This document shows positions 1 through 8,057 of a stretch of DNA of 64,000 bases, piece after piece. The notes under the pieces were generated by a model. That model was not told the origin of the DNA. It did no database searches and saw only the letters and a program-made list of their open reading frames with translations. The DNA is from Gammaproteobacteria bacterium (GTDB lineage: Bacteria > Pseudomonadota > Gammaproteobacteria > Ga0077536), in the NCBI GenBank assembly GCA_021773835.1, contig JAJFJQ010000073.1, positions 310,001 to 374,000 of the forward strand. Direction: 5' to 3'. Made by a program: the position numbers and the translations under genes. Each line of letters begins with the position of its first letter. The first letter of the stretch is position 1.

Positions 1-1382
1 GTTGTACGTAATGTTTCGTATTGAGATTCGCTGACTTTAGGTTGTTCCTTACCCAAGTTGTTCACGTAGTTCACCGCTGCTTTTGCTGCGATCCGGCCTT
101 CTGCGAAAGACCCGGACGAAAACTTATGAGCGGTGCCGCCGATAGTGTCGCCCGCACCAAAAAGGCCATCGACAGTCATCATACGGTTGTACCCCCACTG
201 ATACTCGTCAGGGGCATAATCCTCTGGTCCGCTCGCCCACGCGCCAGAACAGGTGGCGTGGGAGCCCATGACGTAAGGTTCGGACGTCGTCAACTCAGGG
301 TTTGTGTGTTTGGGATCGATGTTCTGTGACGCCCATACTACCGCTTGCCCAATCGTCATGCCGAGGAAGTTCTCCCAGCCGATAGTCTCCTTGTGTGAAT
401 CTTGGAAGGCTTCTTTTGTAACCATGCGGATCGGACCTCTACCGGCTTTCATCTCCTCAAGAAATGCATGGTTACGCAAACAAGTCGGTACCGGATGACG
501 GTCAATGTAATCACCAACAAGCTCCTTGGTGTGGTCATACCATGTGGATTCATACTCATTGCCGTAGGCATTTTCGGTGTAAGTCTTCAAGTGTAGGAAG
601 TACGCGCCTACCGGGCCGTAGCCGTCTTTGAATCGAGTGAGGACGATGCGATTCTCCATCTGCATCATCTTGGCGCCGACTTGGATCGGTAAGGCGTAAG
701 CCGAGGCGCTGCTCCACGGTGCATACCAAGTACGTCCCATGCCCTCGCCAGTTGAACGGGGTTTGTAGATATGCGATGCGCCGCCTGCCGAGACAATCAC
801 AGCCTTGGCGCGGAACACATAGAAATCCCCCGTGCGAACGTTAAAGCCAACGGCCCCTGCGACCCGATTCGGCTTGCTCTCGTCCATCAATAGGTGCGTC
901 ACCATGATTCGGTTGTAGACTTTCGTGGCTGCTTTGCGCGCGGCTTCGGCTACGATTGGCTTGTAACTTTCGCCATGGATCATGATTTGCCATTTGCCTT
1001 CGCGCTGATAGCGCCCGGTTTCTGGGTCTTTCATGATCGGCAAGCCCCACTCTTCGAACTTATGTACGGTGGAGTCGACGTGGCGGGCGATATCGTAGCC
1101 AAGGTCTTCGCGCACTAATCCCATCAAATCATTGCGAGCGTACCGAACATGGTCTTCGGGCTGATTTTCGTCCCATTGCATGCCCATATAGCAGTTGATC
1201 GCGTAGAGGCCCTGAGCGACGGCGCCGCTACGATCGATATTCGCTTTCTCAACGCAAACAATATTGAGGTCACGCCCCCAATATCTCGATTCGTAGGTAG
1301 CGCCACAGCCAGCCATGCCGCCGCCGATAACGAGAATATCGGAATCCACAAAAACCGTTTTACGGCGTGAGAACAGGCCCAT
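1..1382 (-). CDS. aprA: Adenylylsulfate (APS) reductase, alpha subunit (partial, C-terminus outside window)
   Basis: Flavoprotein subunit of dissimilatory APS reductase; in sulfur oxidizers it works in reverse, making APS from sulfite and AMP. I translated the minus strand from the ATG at 1380-1382. The N-terminus carries an FAD-binding dinucleotide motif (ILVIGGGMAGCGA, about residues 16-28), followed by VEKANIDRSGAVAQGLYAINCY, typical of AprA. I found no stop in this frame in the stretches I checked down to base 1, so about 460 of the usual 620-660 residues are present. The start overlaps the aprB stop by one base (TAATG), so translation is probably coupled. The downstream aprB and aprM partners support the call. 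Confidence 0.93.
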   Translation of the reverse strand, partial: MGLFSRRKTVFVDSDILVIGGGMAGCGATYESRYWGRDLNIVCVEKANIDRSGAVAQGLYAINCYMGMQWDENQPEDHVRYARNDLMGLVREDLGYDIARHVDSTVHKFEEWGLPIMKDPETGRYQREGKWQIMIHGESYKPIVAEAARKAATKVYNRIMVTHLLMDESKPNRVAGAVGFNVRTGDFYVFRAKAVIVSAGGASHIYKPRSTGEGMGRTWYAPWSSASAYALPIQVGAKMMQMENRIVLTRFKDGYGPVGAYFLHLKTYTENAYGNEYESTWYDHTKELVGDYIDRHPVPTCLRNHAFLEEMKAGRGPIRMVTKEAFQDSHKETIGWENFLGMTIGQAVVWASQNIDPKHTNPELTTSEPYVMGSHATCSGAWASGPEDYAPDEYQWGYNRMMTVDGLFGAGDTIGGTAHKFSSGSFAEGRIAAKAAVNYVNNLGKEQPKVSESQYETLRT

Positions 1383-1843
1383 TAGACCACTCCTTGTTTG
1401 AAGTTATTTGTGCTCAAGGTGGGTAAACTTTCGATGTGTAGTGCATCGGGTTCGTGAGCGAGCTCTTGGTTCTTGAAATCTTCCGCACTCGGCGGGTCGT
1501 AATCGGCCGGTGATTTGATCGATCCCCACTGGGTGGTTCGGATCGGCGACACAAAGTTCTTCTCGCGGCCATCACGAAATTTAACCTTCCAGGAGACAGT
1601 GTTCTTATCCTCTTCCCGTAACACCCGCACACTGTGGCCTAGCGGTGCAAAATCCGCATAGCCGCGCACGTCTATAGCATTCTGTGGACACGCCTTCACG
1701 CAGGAATAGCATTCCCAACAAAAGTTTGGTTCGATGTTATACGCGCGCCGATAGGTTGTATCGATGTGCATGATGTCCGAAGGACAGATATCGACACATT
1801 CGCCGCAGCCATCACAGCGTGTCATGTAAACAAAAGTTGGCAT
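1382..1843 (-). CDS. aprB: APS reductase, beta (iron-sulfur) subunit
   Basis: Electron-transfer subunit of APS reductase, 153 residues, the usual size. Two ferredoxin-type 4Fe-4S clusters are visible: C10-x2-C13-x2-C16-x3-C20-P and C42-x2-C45-x2-C48-x3-C52-P. The tail after residue 70, with a WKVKFRDGREKNF segment and an acidic C-terminus, fits the AprB extension that wraps AprA. The open frame runs further upstream, but that part overlaps aprM and does not resemble AprB. The ATG at 1841-1843 has a GGGAGA Shine-Dalgarno 6-7 bases upstream and gives the family N-terminus MPTFVYMTRCDGCGEC. It lies 5 bases after the aprM stop in an aprM-aprB-aprA operon. Confidence 0.95.
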   Translation of the reverse strand: MPTFVYMTRCDGCGECVDICPSDIMHIDTTYRRAYNIEPNFCWECYSCVKACPQNAIDVRGYADFAPLGHSVRVLREEDKNTVSWKVKFRDGREKNFVSPIRTTQWGSIKSPADYDPPSAEDFKNQELAHEPDALHIESLPTLSTNNFKQGVV

Positions 1844-1848
1844 ATCGA

Positions 1849-2604
1849 TTATCTCCCTTCGTTCGTGATTGCCGGCGACGGTAAACTGGACGATCCGTCT
1901 GCCTCTTCCACCCGACGCCGATAGGCCATAACAGGCTTGTAAAACATGTGTGGCAATTTTGACCAGGCGACAGAGCCAAATAGTGCGGTGGTGAACAAGA
2001 GATATAAACCAAGGGCTATCTTGGTCGCCATCAGATTGCCGGTGCTTTGGACAAATTCCCAGATCAACGCGAAGGTAACACTCGCGAGTAGGGTGACTAT
2101 GAACAGATCCGCGCGCACTAGATGGAATACCGGTTGCCCGTCCTTGGCAACATTCACCCTGAGGAAAAAGAAAAACCAGTAACCACCAATAAGAACCATG
2201 ATCGCGCCAAGGTTCCACAGGATCGGTAATACAACCGGGGTTGGCGTCGCCGTGGTGGGATAGCCAAAGACCATTGCGATGGTTGTCGTGCAATAGAGTA
2301 TAAAGCCGTAGAACATGAACAGGTGCGAAACTCTTCTTTGCGGATTACAAAATTCGGCGGAGGTGGCGATCTCCACAGCGAGTGTTTTGACAGCGATCGA
2401 TGCCTTGTCGCCACCCGTGAGCGGCCGCGTTGCGGCCGCCTCCGACCGCTCCAAATACATGGCGTAAAATTTTGCGCTGCTCTTATGCAGCATGTCGAAC
2501 AGCGTGCCCGCGGCGACCGCGATGATGACCAAAACGATGTAGACCTGCATGCTAAGCGGCGACAGAAAAACGCCTAGCTCGGCGAATGGATTAGTCGTGA
2601 ACAT
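1849..2604 (-). CDS. aprM: AprM, membrane anchor of APS reductase
   Basis: A 251-residue integral membrane protein found beside aprBA in many sulfur-oxidizing Proteobacteria that lack the Qmo complex. It is thought to anchor AprAB and pass electrons to the quinone pool; that role is from the family literature. Hydrophobic segments are visible at about residues 20-37, 94-115, 125-147, 163-185 and 190-212. The spacer after the first helix is polar and charged. It starts with ATG after a GAGGGGAGA ribosome site and is first in the aprM-aprB-aprA operon, divergent from sat. No qmo genes are visible in the window. Confidence 0.88.
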   Translation of the reverse strand: MFTTNPFAELGVFLSPLSMQVYIVLVIIAVAAGTLFDMLHKSSAKFYAMYLERSEAAATRPLTGGDKASIAVKTLAVEIATSAEFCNPQRRVSHLFMFYGFILYCTTTIAMVFGYPTTATPTPVVLPILWNLGAIMVLIGGYWFFFFLRVNVAKDGQPVFHLVRADLFIVTLLASVTFALIWEFVQSTGNLMATKIALGLYLLFTTALFGSVAWSKLPHMFYKPVMAYRRRVEEADGSSSLPSPAITNEGR

Positions 2605-2845
2605 TAATCTCCCCTCAATGGTTAGCCGGCCAGTTGAGAACCAAGCTTAAGACGGTATGCCGCCGAAAGTCATTGCACCCATTGCACTTATATGGTCTTT
2701 GATACTACGATCATTTTTAGTTATATGCTTATAATTAAATATTATAAGTCTGTTGGCGGTAGGCCTGGGTAGCAGGTAGTTGTAGCCGCTGCACGTTTAT
2801 AACACGCTCGCCAAACCGTTTGCAGAAGCGCAGGAGGAAAGCGTC
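2605..2845. promoter_or_regulatory. Divergent aprM / sat promoter region with palindrome
   Basis: AT-rich 241-base spacer between the start codons of aprM and sat. A perfect inverted repeat, CTTATAAT-TAAAT-ATTATAAG, lies at 2728-2748. It contains a TATAAT hexamer on the plus strand (2730-2735, toward sat) and another on the minus strand (2741-2746, toward aprM), so the palindrome could be two mirrored -10 elements and/or a regulator site. A tandem octamer CATTGCAC is repeated at 2671-2678 and 2680-2687. I see no good -35 for either direction, which would fit activator dependence. The repeats are seen directly; promoter function is inferred. Confidence 0.5.
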
Positions 2846-4027
2846 GTGGCAAAGCTGGTTGCACCACACGGGGGAAATGACCTAAGAGCCCTATTGGCTC
2901 CGCCAACGATCCGGGCGGAGCAACTTGTCCACGCTCAAGGTTTGACTAAGGTCCCACTGAGCAGTCGCGAGGTGTCCGACCTGCTGATGCTCGCAATGGG
3001 TGCCTATACGCCGCTCGAAGGTTTTATGGGAGCTGCCGCTTGGCGTCGCGTGAGTCTTGAGATGCGCCTCGAGAACGACGTTTTTTGGCCGATCCCGATA
3101 ACGCTCTCGTGTACCGCCGCGCTAGCCCAAACCATTGATCCGGGAACGGAGATTGCGCTTGTCGATGGCGACAGTGGCGAAATTCTTGCCACAATGGCGG
3201 TGACCGAAAAATACACGCCCGATAGGGCACTCGAATGCACGCAGATATACCGGACGACAGATGCTGCGCACCCTGGAGTGCAAAAGGTCTTGGCACAGGG
3301 CGAGGTAAATCTCGCGGGACCCGTGACTTGTCTATCCGAGGGAGAATATCCGGACAAATACCCGGAATTGTATTTGCGACCAACCCAATCGCGGGCTTTG
3401 TTCCGCAAAAATGGGTGGATGCGCGTAGCCGCCTTCCAAACGCGCAATCCAATGCAACGCGCACATGAGCACCTGGTGAAAATTGCAATTGAGGTCACCG
3501 ACGGCGTTTTTATCCACCAAGTTCTCGGCAAACTAAAACCCGGAGATATTCCGGCCCCAGTGCGGACACAAGCGATCCAGGCGATGATCGACAACTACTT
3601 TGTGCCGGGCACTGTGGTCCAGGCTGGTTACCCGATAGAGATGCGTTATGCGGGGCCACGAGAGGCCTTGCTGCATGCGTTGATCCGCCAGAACTTTGGT
3701 TGCTCACACCTTATAGTCGGGCGCGACCATGCTGGGGTCGGGAACTACTACGGACCGTTCGATGCGCAGGACATATTCGACACCCTGTGGGAGGATGCGC
3801 TCCAAACGCAAGCCTTAAAGATTGATATCACCTTCTACTGCAAAAAGTGCTATGGCATGGCGACCGGCAAAACTTGTCCCCACGGTGACGCCCAACGGAT
3901 CCATATTTCCGGAACAGAACAGCGCGCGATGCTAGCAAAAGGCGCGCCGATACCGCCCGAATTCAGTCGTCCCGAGGTCGTCGAGATATTGCGCGACTAT
4001 TATCAGCATCTCGACGAATCGGCATGA
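2846..4027 (+). CDS. sat: ATP sulfurylase (sulfate adenylyltransferase), dissimilatory type
   Basis: Converts APS and pyrophosphate to ATP and sulfate, the last step of sulfite oxidation through APS. It has 393 residues, the size of single-domain dissimilatory Sat. Family motifs are visible: QTRNP near residue 200, the GRDHAGVG-YYGPFDAQ block near residues 291-310, and a cysteine-rich patch (FYCKKCYGMATGKTCPHG) near 332-350 that is common in bacterial and archaeal Sat. The HxxH of the first ATP-binding motif reads Q204-R-A-H207, so the first His is Gln. The start is GTG, chosen because AGGAGG lies at 2832-2837. It is divergent from aprMBA. Confidence 0.95.
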   Translation: MAKLVAPHGGNDLRALLAPPTIRAEQLVHAQGLTKVPLSSREVSDLLMLAMGAYTPLEGFMGAAAWRRVSLEMRLENDVFWPIPITLSCTAALAQTIDPGTEIALVDGDSGEILATMAVTEKYTPDRALECTQIYRTTDAAHPGVQKVLAQGEVNLAGPVTCLSEGEYPDKYPELYLRPTQSRALFRKNGWMRVAAFQTRNPMQRAHEHLVKIAIEVTDGVFIHQVLGKLKPGDIPAPVRTQAIQAMIDNYFVPGTVVQAGYPIEMRYAGPREALLHALIRQNFGCSHLIVGRDHAGVGNYYGPFDAQDIFDTLWEDALQTQALKIDITFYCKKCYGMATGKTCPHGDAQRIHISGTEQRAMLAKGAPIPPEFSRPEVVEILRDYYQHLDESA

Positions 4028-4069
4028 TCTAGCGTCACTTCGGCACGGCTTTGCGTTGTGCCAGGATCG

Positions 4070-4924
4070 TTAGCCTTGTTCCAGACACGTGGTCAATTTA
4101 GCGGCCAAAGAAGCGTATTGTGCGGCTTCTCTATAGCGGCCTCGCTTCAGCGCGCCGGCCTTGTAAATTCGAGTTTTATCCAACAGCGTCGCGCTGGCCT
4201 GGCGCCGTTGGCGGGCATCGAGTACACCGGAATCAAGCAACAATGTGAGCGACCGTATGCGGTATCGATCAAGTGCATGCGTGCGGCGCGAGAGTTGATC
4301 GTCGTGCCCGCCAAACTTTTGCACGAGCGGCCGATCGATGAATACGACAGGCTCGCGCGCGCAATATCTGAGCCAAAAATCATAGTCTTCGCAGGCCTTG
4401 AGTGATTCGTTGAATAGGCCGATGTCGGTAAATACGTCACGTCGGATCACTGCGCTGGATGGTGAAATCACGCAGAGCGGCAGGCAGCGTTCAAAGATCA
4501 TGCCGCCAAACTTTTGATGGTGTTTCTTCTGTTGAATCTGCACTCCGTTTCGGAGCCAGGTTTCATTTGTGTGAATCAATCTAACAGTTGGGTTATCACG
4601 TATCGCAGTTGCCTGCGCGCTCAGTTTGGCGGGTAGCCAGGCGTCGTCGGAATCCAGCAGCGCGACCCATTGCGATTGGGCTTTTCGGATCCCGTGGTTG
4701 CGCGCAGCGCTAACACCAGCATGCCGTTGGTAGCAGTAACGGACATCGGGAAAGTTTTCGTGCAATAGGCGCGCCGTACCATCTGATGATCCGTCGTCTA
4801 CAACGATAATTTCCCGAGCCGCACAGGATTGCATTAGAATCGAATTCAATGCTCGGCTAATCAAATGCGCGCGATTGTAGCTTGGGATCACGACTGAAAA
4901 TTCGATACGGATCTGCTGTGTCAC
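4070..4924 (-). CDS. Glycosyltransferase, family 2 (GT-A fold)
   Basis: A 284-residue cytoplasmic glycosyltransferase that probably transfers a sugar from a nucleotide sugar to a surface glycan. The N-terminal GT2 pattern is clear: FSVVIPSYNRAHLISRALNS at about residues 9-28, IIVVDDGSSDGT near 39-50, and the metal-binding DxD region as LLDSDDAW near 88-96. A QKFGG/DDQLSRR region follows in the acceptor half. The start is a GTG (4922-4924). It is a single gene with no glycan cluster around it, so the acceptor cannot be named. Its stop is about 40 bases from the convergent sat stop. Confidence 0.85.
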   Translation of the reverse strand: MTQQIRIEFSVVIPSYNRAHLISRALNSILMQSCAAREIIVVDDGSSDGTARLLHENFPDVRYCYQRHAGVSAARNHGIRKAQSQWVALLDSDDAWLPAKLSAQATAIRDNPTVRLIHTNETWLRNGVQIQQKKHHQKFGGMIFERCLPLCVISPSSAVIRRDVFTDIGLFNESLKACEDYDFWLRYCAREPVVFIDRPLVQKFGGHDDQLSRRTHALDRYRIRSLTLLLDSGVLDARQRRQASATLLDKTRIYKAGALKRGRYREAAQYASLAAKLTTCLEQG

Positions 4925-4960
4925 ACCGGCTTACCAACCTCTAATGGCAATAATTCCAAT

Positions 4961-5146
4961 ATGAGCGATACAGTAAATGTGGTCTCGGCGATTGCCATCT
5001 CCATATTGCTGGTTTTTCTTATTCGATTTTATCGAATCCATATCGCGCCGGGCTTGCATCGTGGGAGGCTGACACAGACGCTCGTTGGTCTGACAATCAT
5101 TATCGGATCGGTCGCGCTGAGTATTTGGTGGAGAAGAAATTTTTAG
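4961..5146 (+). CDS. Small membrane protein, unknown function
   Basis: Open frame of 61 residues with two predicted membrane helices (about residues 5-23 and 38-55) separated by a basic loop (RFYRIHIAPGLHRGR) and ending in a basic tail (WWRRNF). The regular pattern suggests a real two-helix inner-membrane peptide. It fits exactly between the divergent glycosyltransferase gene and the convergent uspA gene, 6 bases from the latter's stop. I do not recognise a family. No strong ribosome site is visible upstream of the ATG. Confidence 0.55.
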   Translation: MSDTVNVVSAIAISILLVFLIRFYRIHIAPGLHRGRLTQTLVGLTIIIGSVALSIWWRRNF

Positions 5147-5152
5147 ACAATT

Positions 5153-5587
5153 CTAGGCGCGAACAGTAAGCACCGGCACGGTCGCATGCTTAATTACTCG
5201 CGTCGCAGCACTACCAACAAAGAGTTGTGATAGTCCAGCACGGCCATTGCGCCCAATGACGATCATATCGACTGACAATTCTTTAGCTTTGCTAACGATC
5301 CGTTCCCATGCGGGACCTTCCGTCAATACGCCTTGTATCTGTACATTGAAGTCTTCATAACTGGTGATGATTTGATTGAGCTGCTCGTGGTAGTGCTCGG
5401 TGATCTTATCTTGAGTGGGAGCTCGCGATCGTTTCGAGAATGTGATCGCATTACCCGCGGTACGCTGATAGACGTGCAGCAATTGAACTTCCGCGTGCAA
5501 ACTTTGCGCTAGCATAACCGCATGCGCTAGCGCACGTTCGGAGCTCGTGGAAAAATCTGTCGCACATAAGATGCGCCTTACATGCAT
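5153..5587 (-). CDS. Universal stress protein, UspA family
   Basis: Single-domain universal stress protein of 144 residues. The N-terminus (RRILCATDFSTSSERALAHA) and the C-terminal nucleotide-binding pattern (VIGRNGRAGLSQLFVGSAATRVIKHATVPVL, about residues 110-141; G-x2-G-x9-G-S/T type) are typical of ATP-binding UspA proteins. Such proteins help survival under starvation or respiratory stress; the exact role here is unknown. The gene stands alone, convergent with the small membrane-protein gene. Confidence 0.9.
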   Translation of the reverse strand: MHVRRILCATDFSTSSERALAHAVMLAQSLHAEVQLLHVYQRTAGNAITFSKRSRAPTQDKITEHYHEQLNQIITSYEDFNVQIQGVLTEGPAWERIVSKAKELSVDMIVIGRNGRAGLSQLFVGSAATRVIKHATVPVLTVRA

Positions 5588-5678
5588 AAGCTGGAGTCCA
5601 CTATAATCACCTCAAGACCTATCGAAATAGTCTCCGAGCACTTGCCAAGCATCGCCGCAAAACCGTCTCGAGTCGAAA

Positions 5679-6272
5679 TCAATGATCGGTATGGACCGGG
5701 CTGGCAACGAAACCAAACGCAGTCGGAACATCGGCCATCTTAATCGCCTGCACCACTATCGGCTTGCCGTACCAAAGGATCTCAGTGGAATCCTTTGACT
5801 TGGCCTTGAGGTTTGCCAGACGCGTCGCGACGTCATCATCCACAATATCGCCGTTTGCTTGCCGCCCCATAATTTCCATAAACCTTGCCAAATCACGATC
5901 TTCGAGTAAACCAATTCCGTATTCGGTCTCGATGAGGATGTCTCCTACATCGTCGACCACTACGCTATACATTTCCAATGCACGTTTCTCAGTATGGGTA
6001 TATAGCTGGTCGGTACCGTCAAGCCGATAAATCCATGGCGTGTAATCGAGGTCGCAATACGCGCGTTGGGGGCCATTTTGCACGAACCAACGGCCGTGTT
6101 GGTCACATCCGTAATTACGCGCGAGAAATTTGATTGCGCCACTATGGGAAATGGGCTGTCCTTGAATCAACCAACGTCCGCGACGGTTCAGGCGTAGCCA
6201 GCCGTAGCATGCCGGTACATTCGGCCATTTTTCGAGCGCACGAATTACTTGGTTATCAAATTGATGCTGCAT
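5679..6272 (-). CDS. Conserved proteobacterial protein, DUF2946/DUF2944-like
   Basis: Soluble protein of 197 residues. The N-terminal pattern (VIRALEKWPNVPACYGWLRL, then RGRWLIQG, GRWFVQNGPQRAYCDLDYTP) matches, from memory, a conserved proteobacterial family annotated as DUF2944/DUF2946; the exact Pfam number is uncertain and no function is established. The open frame extends upstream, but that extension lies inside the next gene. The ATG at 6270-6272 gives the family N-terminus and sits 8 bases after the Lrp-type regulator stop, so the two are probably co-transcribed. Confidence 0.7.
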   Translation of the reverse strand: MQHQFDNQVIRALEKWPNVPACYGWLRLNRRGRWLIQGQPISHSGAIKFLARNYGCDQHGRWFVQNGPQRAYCDLDYTPWIYRLDGTDQLYTHTEKRALEMYSVVVDDVGDILIETEYGIGLLEDRDLARFMEIMGRQANGDIVDDDVATRLANLKAKSKDSTEILWYGKPIVVQAIKMADVPTAFGFVASPVHTDH

Positions 6273-6280
6273 TAACGTGT

Positions 6281-6742
6281 TTATCGGATGGGTAGCTCTG
6301 TTTTTTTGACGACCGTGCGCAACGAAAAACTCGAATGTACCCGTGTAACGCCCGGTAGTCGCGTGAGGTGATTGGAATGTAGTTGTTCGAAGTCCGCAGC
6401 ATCCGACGCAACAACGCGCAGCAGGAAATCTGCGTCGCCGGTCATGAGGTAGCACTCCATGACTTCGGGCACCTCGGCTACAGCGCGCTCAAATTTTTCA
6501 AGATCCTCGCGTTGTTGGCGATCAAGGCTGATTTGCACGAACACCGTACTGGGGTAGCCGGCCTTGCGCTGGTCGACGAGCATGGCGTAGCCGCTTATCA
6601 CACCCGTCTCCTCCAGGTTTCGGACACGGCGCAAGCAGGCCGATTCGGACAAATTAATACGTGTTGCCAATTGCACATTGCTAAGGCGCCCATCGAGCTG
6701 CAGCTCATGCAGGATGGCACGGTCAATTCGGTCCAAGGTCAA
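6281..6742 (-). CDS. Lrp/AsnC-family transcriptional regulator
   Basis: A 153-residue feast/famine regulator: N-terminal winged helix-turn-helix (DRIDRAILHELQLDGRLSN, then LATRINLSESACLRRVRNLEETGVI) and a C-terminal ligand-sensing RAM domain (about residues 65-145, VFVQISLDRQ and ECYLMTGDADFLLRVVA). An upstream in-frame start would add about 20 unrelated residues; I prefer the TTG at 6740-6742, preceded by GGGAG and giving the normal family start MTLDRIDRAIL. It is divergent from alanine dehydrogenase, as are AldR-type regulators of ald, so control of ald is likely. A 10-base perfect inverted repeat lies between the genes. Confidence 0.9.
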   Translation of the reverse strand: MTLDRIDRAILHELQLDGRLSNVQLATRINLSESACLRRVRNLEETGVISGYAMLVDQRKAGYPSTVFVQISLDRQQREDLEKFERAVAEVPEVMECYLMTGDADFLLRVVASDAADFEQLHSNHLTRLPGVTRVHSSFSLRTVVKKTELPIR

Positions 6743-6794
6743 AATAACGCTCCCATGGCAGAATATTGAGCAATTTAGAGAAAAATCTACGGAT

Positions 6795-6824
6795 AATTGC
6801 AAATTAAGCGAATTATTTGCAATT
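6795..6824. promoter_or_regulatory. Perfect inverted repeat, candidate Lrp-type operator for ald
   Basis: AATTGCAAAT at 6795-6804 and ATTTGCAATT at 6815-6824 form a perfect 10-base inverted repeat with a 10-base spacer, so the half-sites are 20 bases (about two helical turns) apart. It lies in the AT-rich divergent region between the Lrp-type regulator and ald. The repeat is seen directly; binding by the neighbouring regulator is inferred from the known AldR-ald arrangement. Confidence 0.6.
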
Positions 6825-6919
6825 TTAGCAGATTAATACAACGGATCTAGAATTATCCTTCTACTACGAAATACTCGACGCCGTCGTGGCTTGGCATTGT
6901 CAATATTAGGTGGAGCACT

Positions 6920-8041
6920 ATGCGTATCGGAATTCCAACGGAGATCAAAGCTAACGAATACCGTGTCGCGTTGGTCCCAGAAAGTGTGTCGGAACTCACT
7001 CATGCGGGCCATGAGGTGTTTGTCCAAAGTGGGGCAGGGGCTGGTATCGGTGCAGCGGATACAAGCTACAAGGACGCGGGCGCCGCAATACTGAGCACCG
7101 CTGCCGCAGTTTTCGAGGGCAGCCAACTCATCGTCAAGGTGAAAGAGCCCCAGGCCGTTGAGTGCGACTTGCTGCAAGCTCACCATGTGTTGTTTACCTA
7201 TCTGCATCTTGCCGCAGATAGAGCTCTGACCAATCGTCTGATGCAAAGCGGCGCGAGCGCAATTGCCTATGAAACGGTGTCAGCCGATGATGGGAGCTTG
7301 CCGTTATTGGCCCCGATGAGTGAAGTCGCAGGTCGTTTATCGATCCAAGCCGGCGCACATGCATTAGAGCGTGAACAGGGTGGGTCAGGCGTGCTACTTG
7401 GCGGTGTCGCCGGCGTGCGACCGGCGCAAGTGGTAGTTATCGGTGGCGGAGTGGTGGGTACGAATGCCATCCAAATGGCGCTTGGAATGCAGGCGTCGGT
7501 AACTGTATTGGATAAGTCATTACCGCGACTACGTGAACTAGAAGCGATTTTCGGCGGTCAACTCAACACAATATATGCCACTGAACAAGCGATCGACGAC
7601 TACGTTACAACGGCGGATTTAGTGGTCGGAGCGGTCCTTGTCCCAGGCGCCGCTGCACCGAAAATTGTGAGTAAAGACATGATCAAACGCATGAAGCCGG
7701 GTGCGGTCGTTGTAGATGTCGCCATCGACCAAGGCGGCTGTATCGAGACGAGCCATCCGACGACGCATGCCGACCCGACCTACATTGTCGATGGCGTCGT
7801 ACATTATTGTGTTGCAAACATGCCGGGTGCGGTGCCACGGACGTCGACTTACGCCTTGAACAACGCAACGCTACCGTATGTACTCAAACTTGCCGAGCTA
7901 GGTTGCCCGCAAGCTTTGTTGGAGGATCGTCATCTGCGTGCCGGATTGAATGTGTACCGAGGGGAGATAACCGAGGCTATCGTTGCCGAAGCCGTCGGGG
8001 TCGTGCATCGTCCGGTTGATGAGGCGTTGGCGGCGGCATAG
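6920..8041 (+). CDS. ald: Alanine dehydrogenase
   Basis: NAD-dependent L-alanine dehydrogenase (alanine to pyruvate plus ammonium), 373 residues, the normal size. The N-terminus MRIGIPTEIKANEYRVALVP and the substrate-site segments with Lys (VKVKEPQ, about residue 74) and His (FTYLHLAAD, about residue 96) are as in the family. A Rossmann motif (VVVIGGGVVGTNA) is at about residues 173-185. The C-terminal VANMPGAVPRTSTYALNNATLPY block is highly diagnostic. A GGTGGAG ribosome site precedes the ATG. It is divergent from an Lrp-type regulator. Confidence 0.96.
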   Translation: MRIGIPTEIKANEYRVALVPESVSELTHAGHEVFVQSGAGAGIGAADTSYKDAGAAILSTAAAVFEGSQLIVKVKEPQAVECDLLQAHHVLFTYLHLAADRALTNRLMQSGASAIAYETVSADDGSLPLLAPMSEVAGRLSIQAGAHALEREQGGSGVLLGGVAGVRPAQVVVIGGGVVGTNAIQMALGMQASVTVLDKSLPRLRELEAIFGGQLNTIYATEQAIDDYVTTADLVVGAVLVPGAAAPKIVSKDMIKRMKPGAVVVDVAIDQGGCIETSHPTTHADPTYIVDGVVHYCVANMPGAVPRTSTYALNNATLPYVLKLAELGCPQALLEDRHLRAGLNVYRGEITEAIVAEAVGVVHRPVDEALAAA

Positions 8042-8057
8042 CCGACCGGAATGATGA

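Noticed and set aside
1844-2293. Long upstream extension of the aprB frame
   Set aside because: It overlaps aprM completely in another frame, has no AprB similarity, and a good ribosome site precedes ATG 1843.
4058-4405. Plus-strand frame of 115 residues
   Set aside because: It is the antisense shadow of the GT2 glycosyltransferase, whose motifs are clear.
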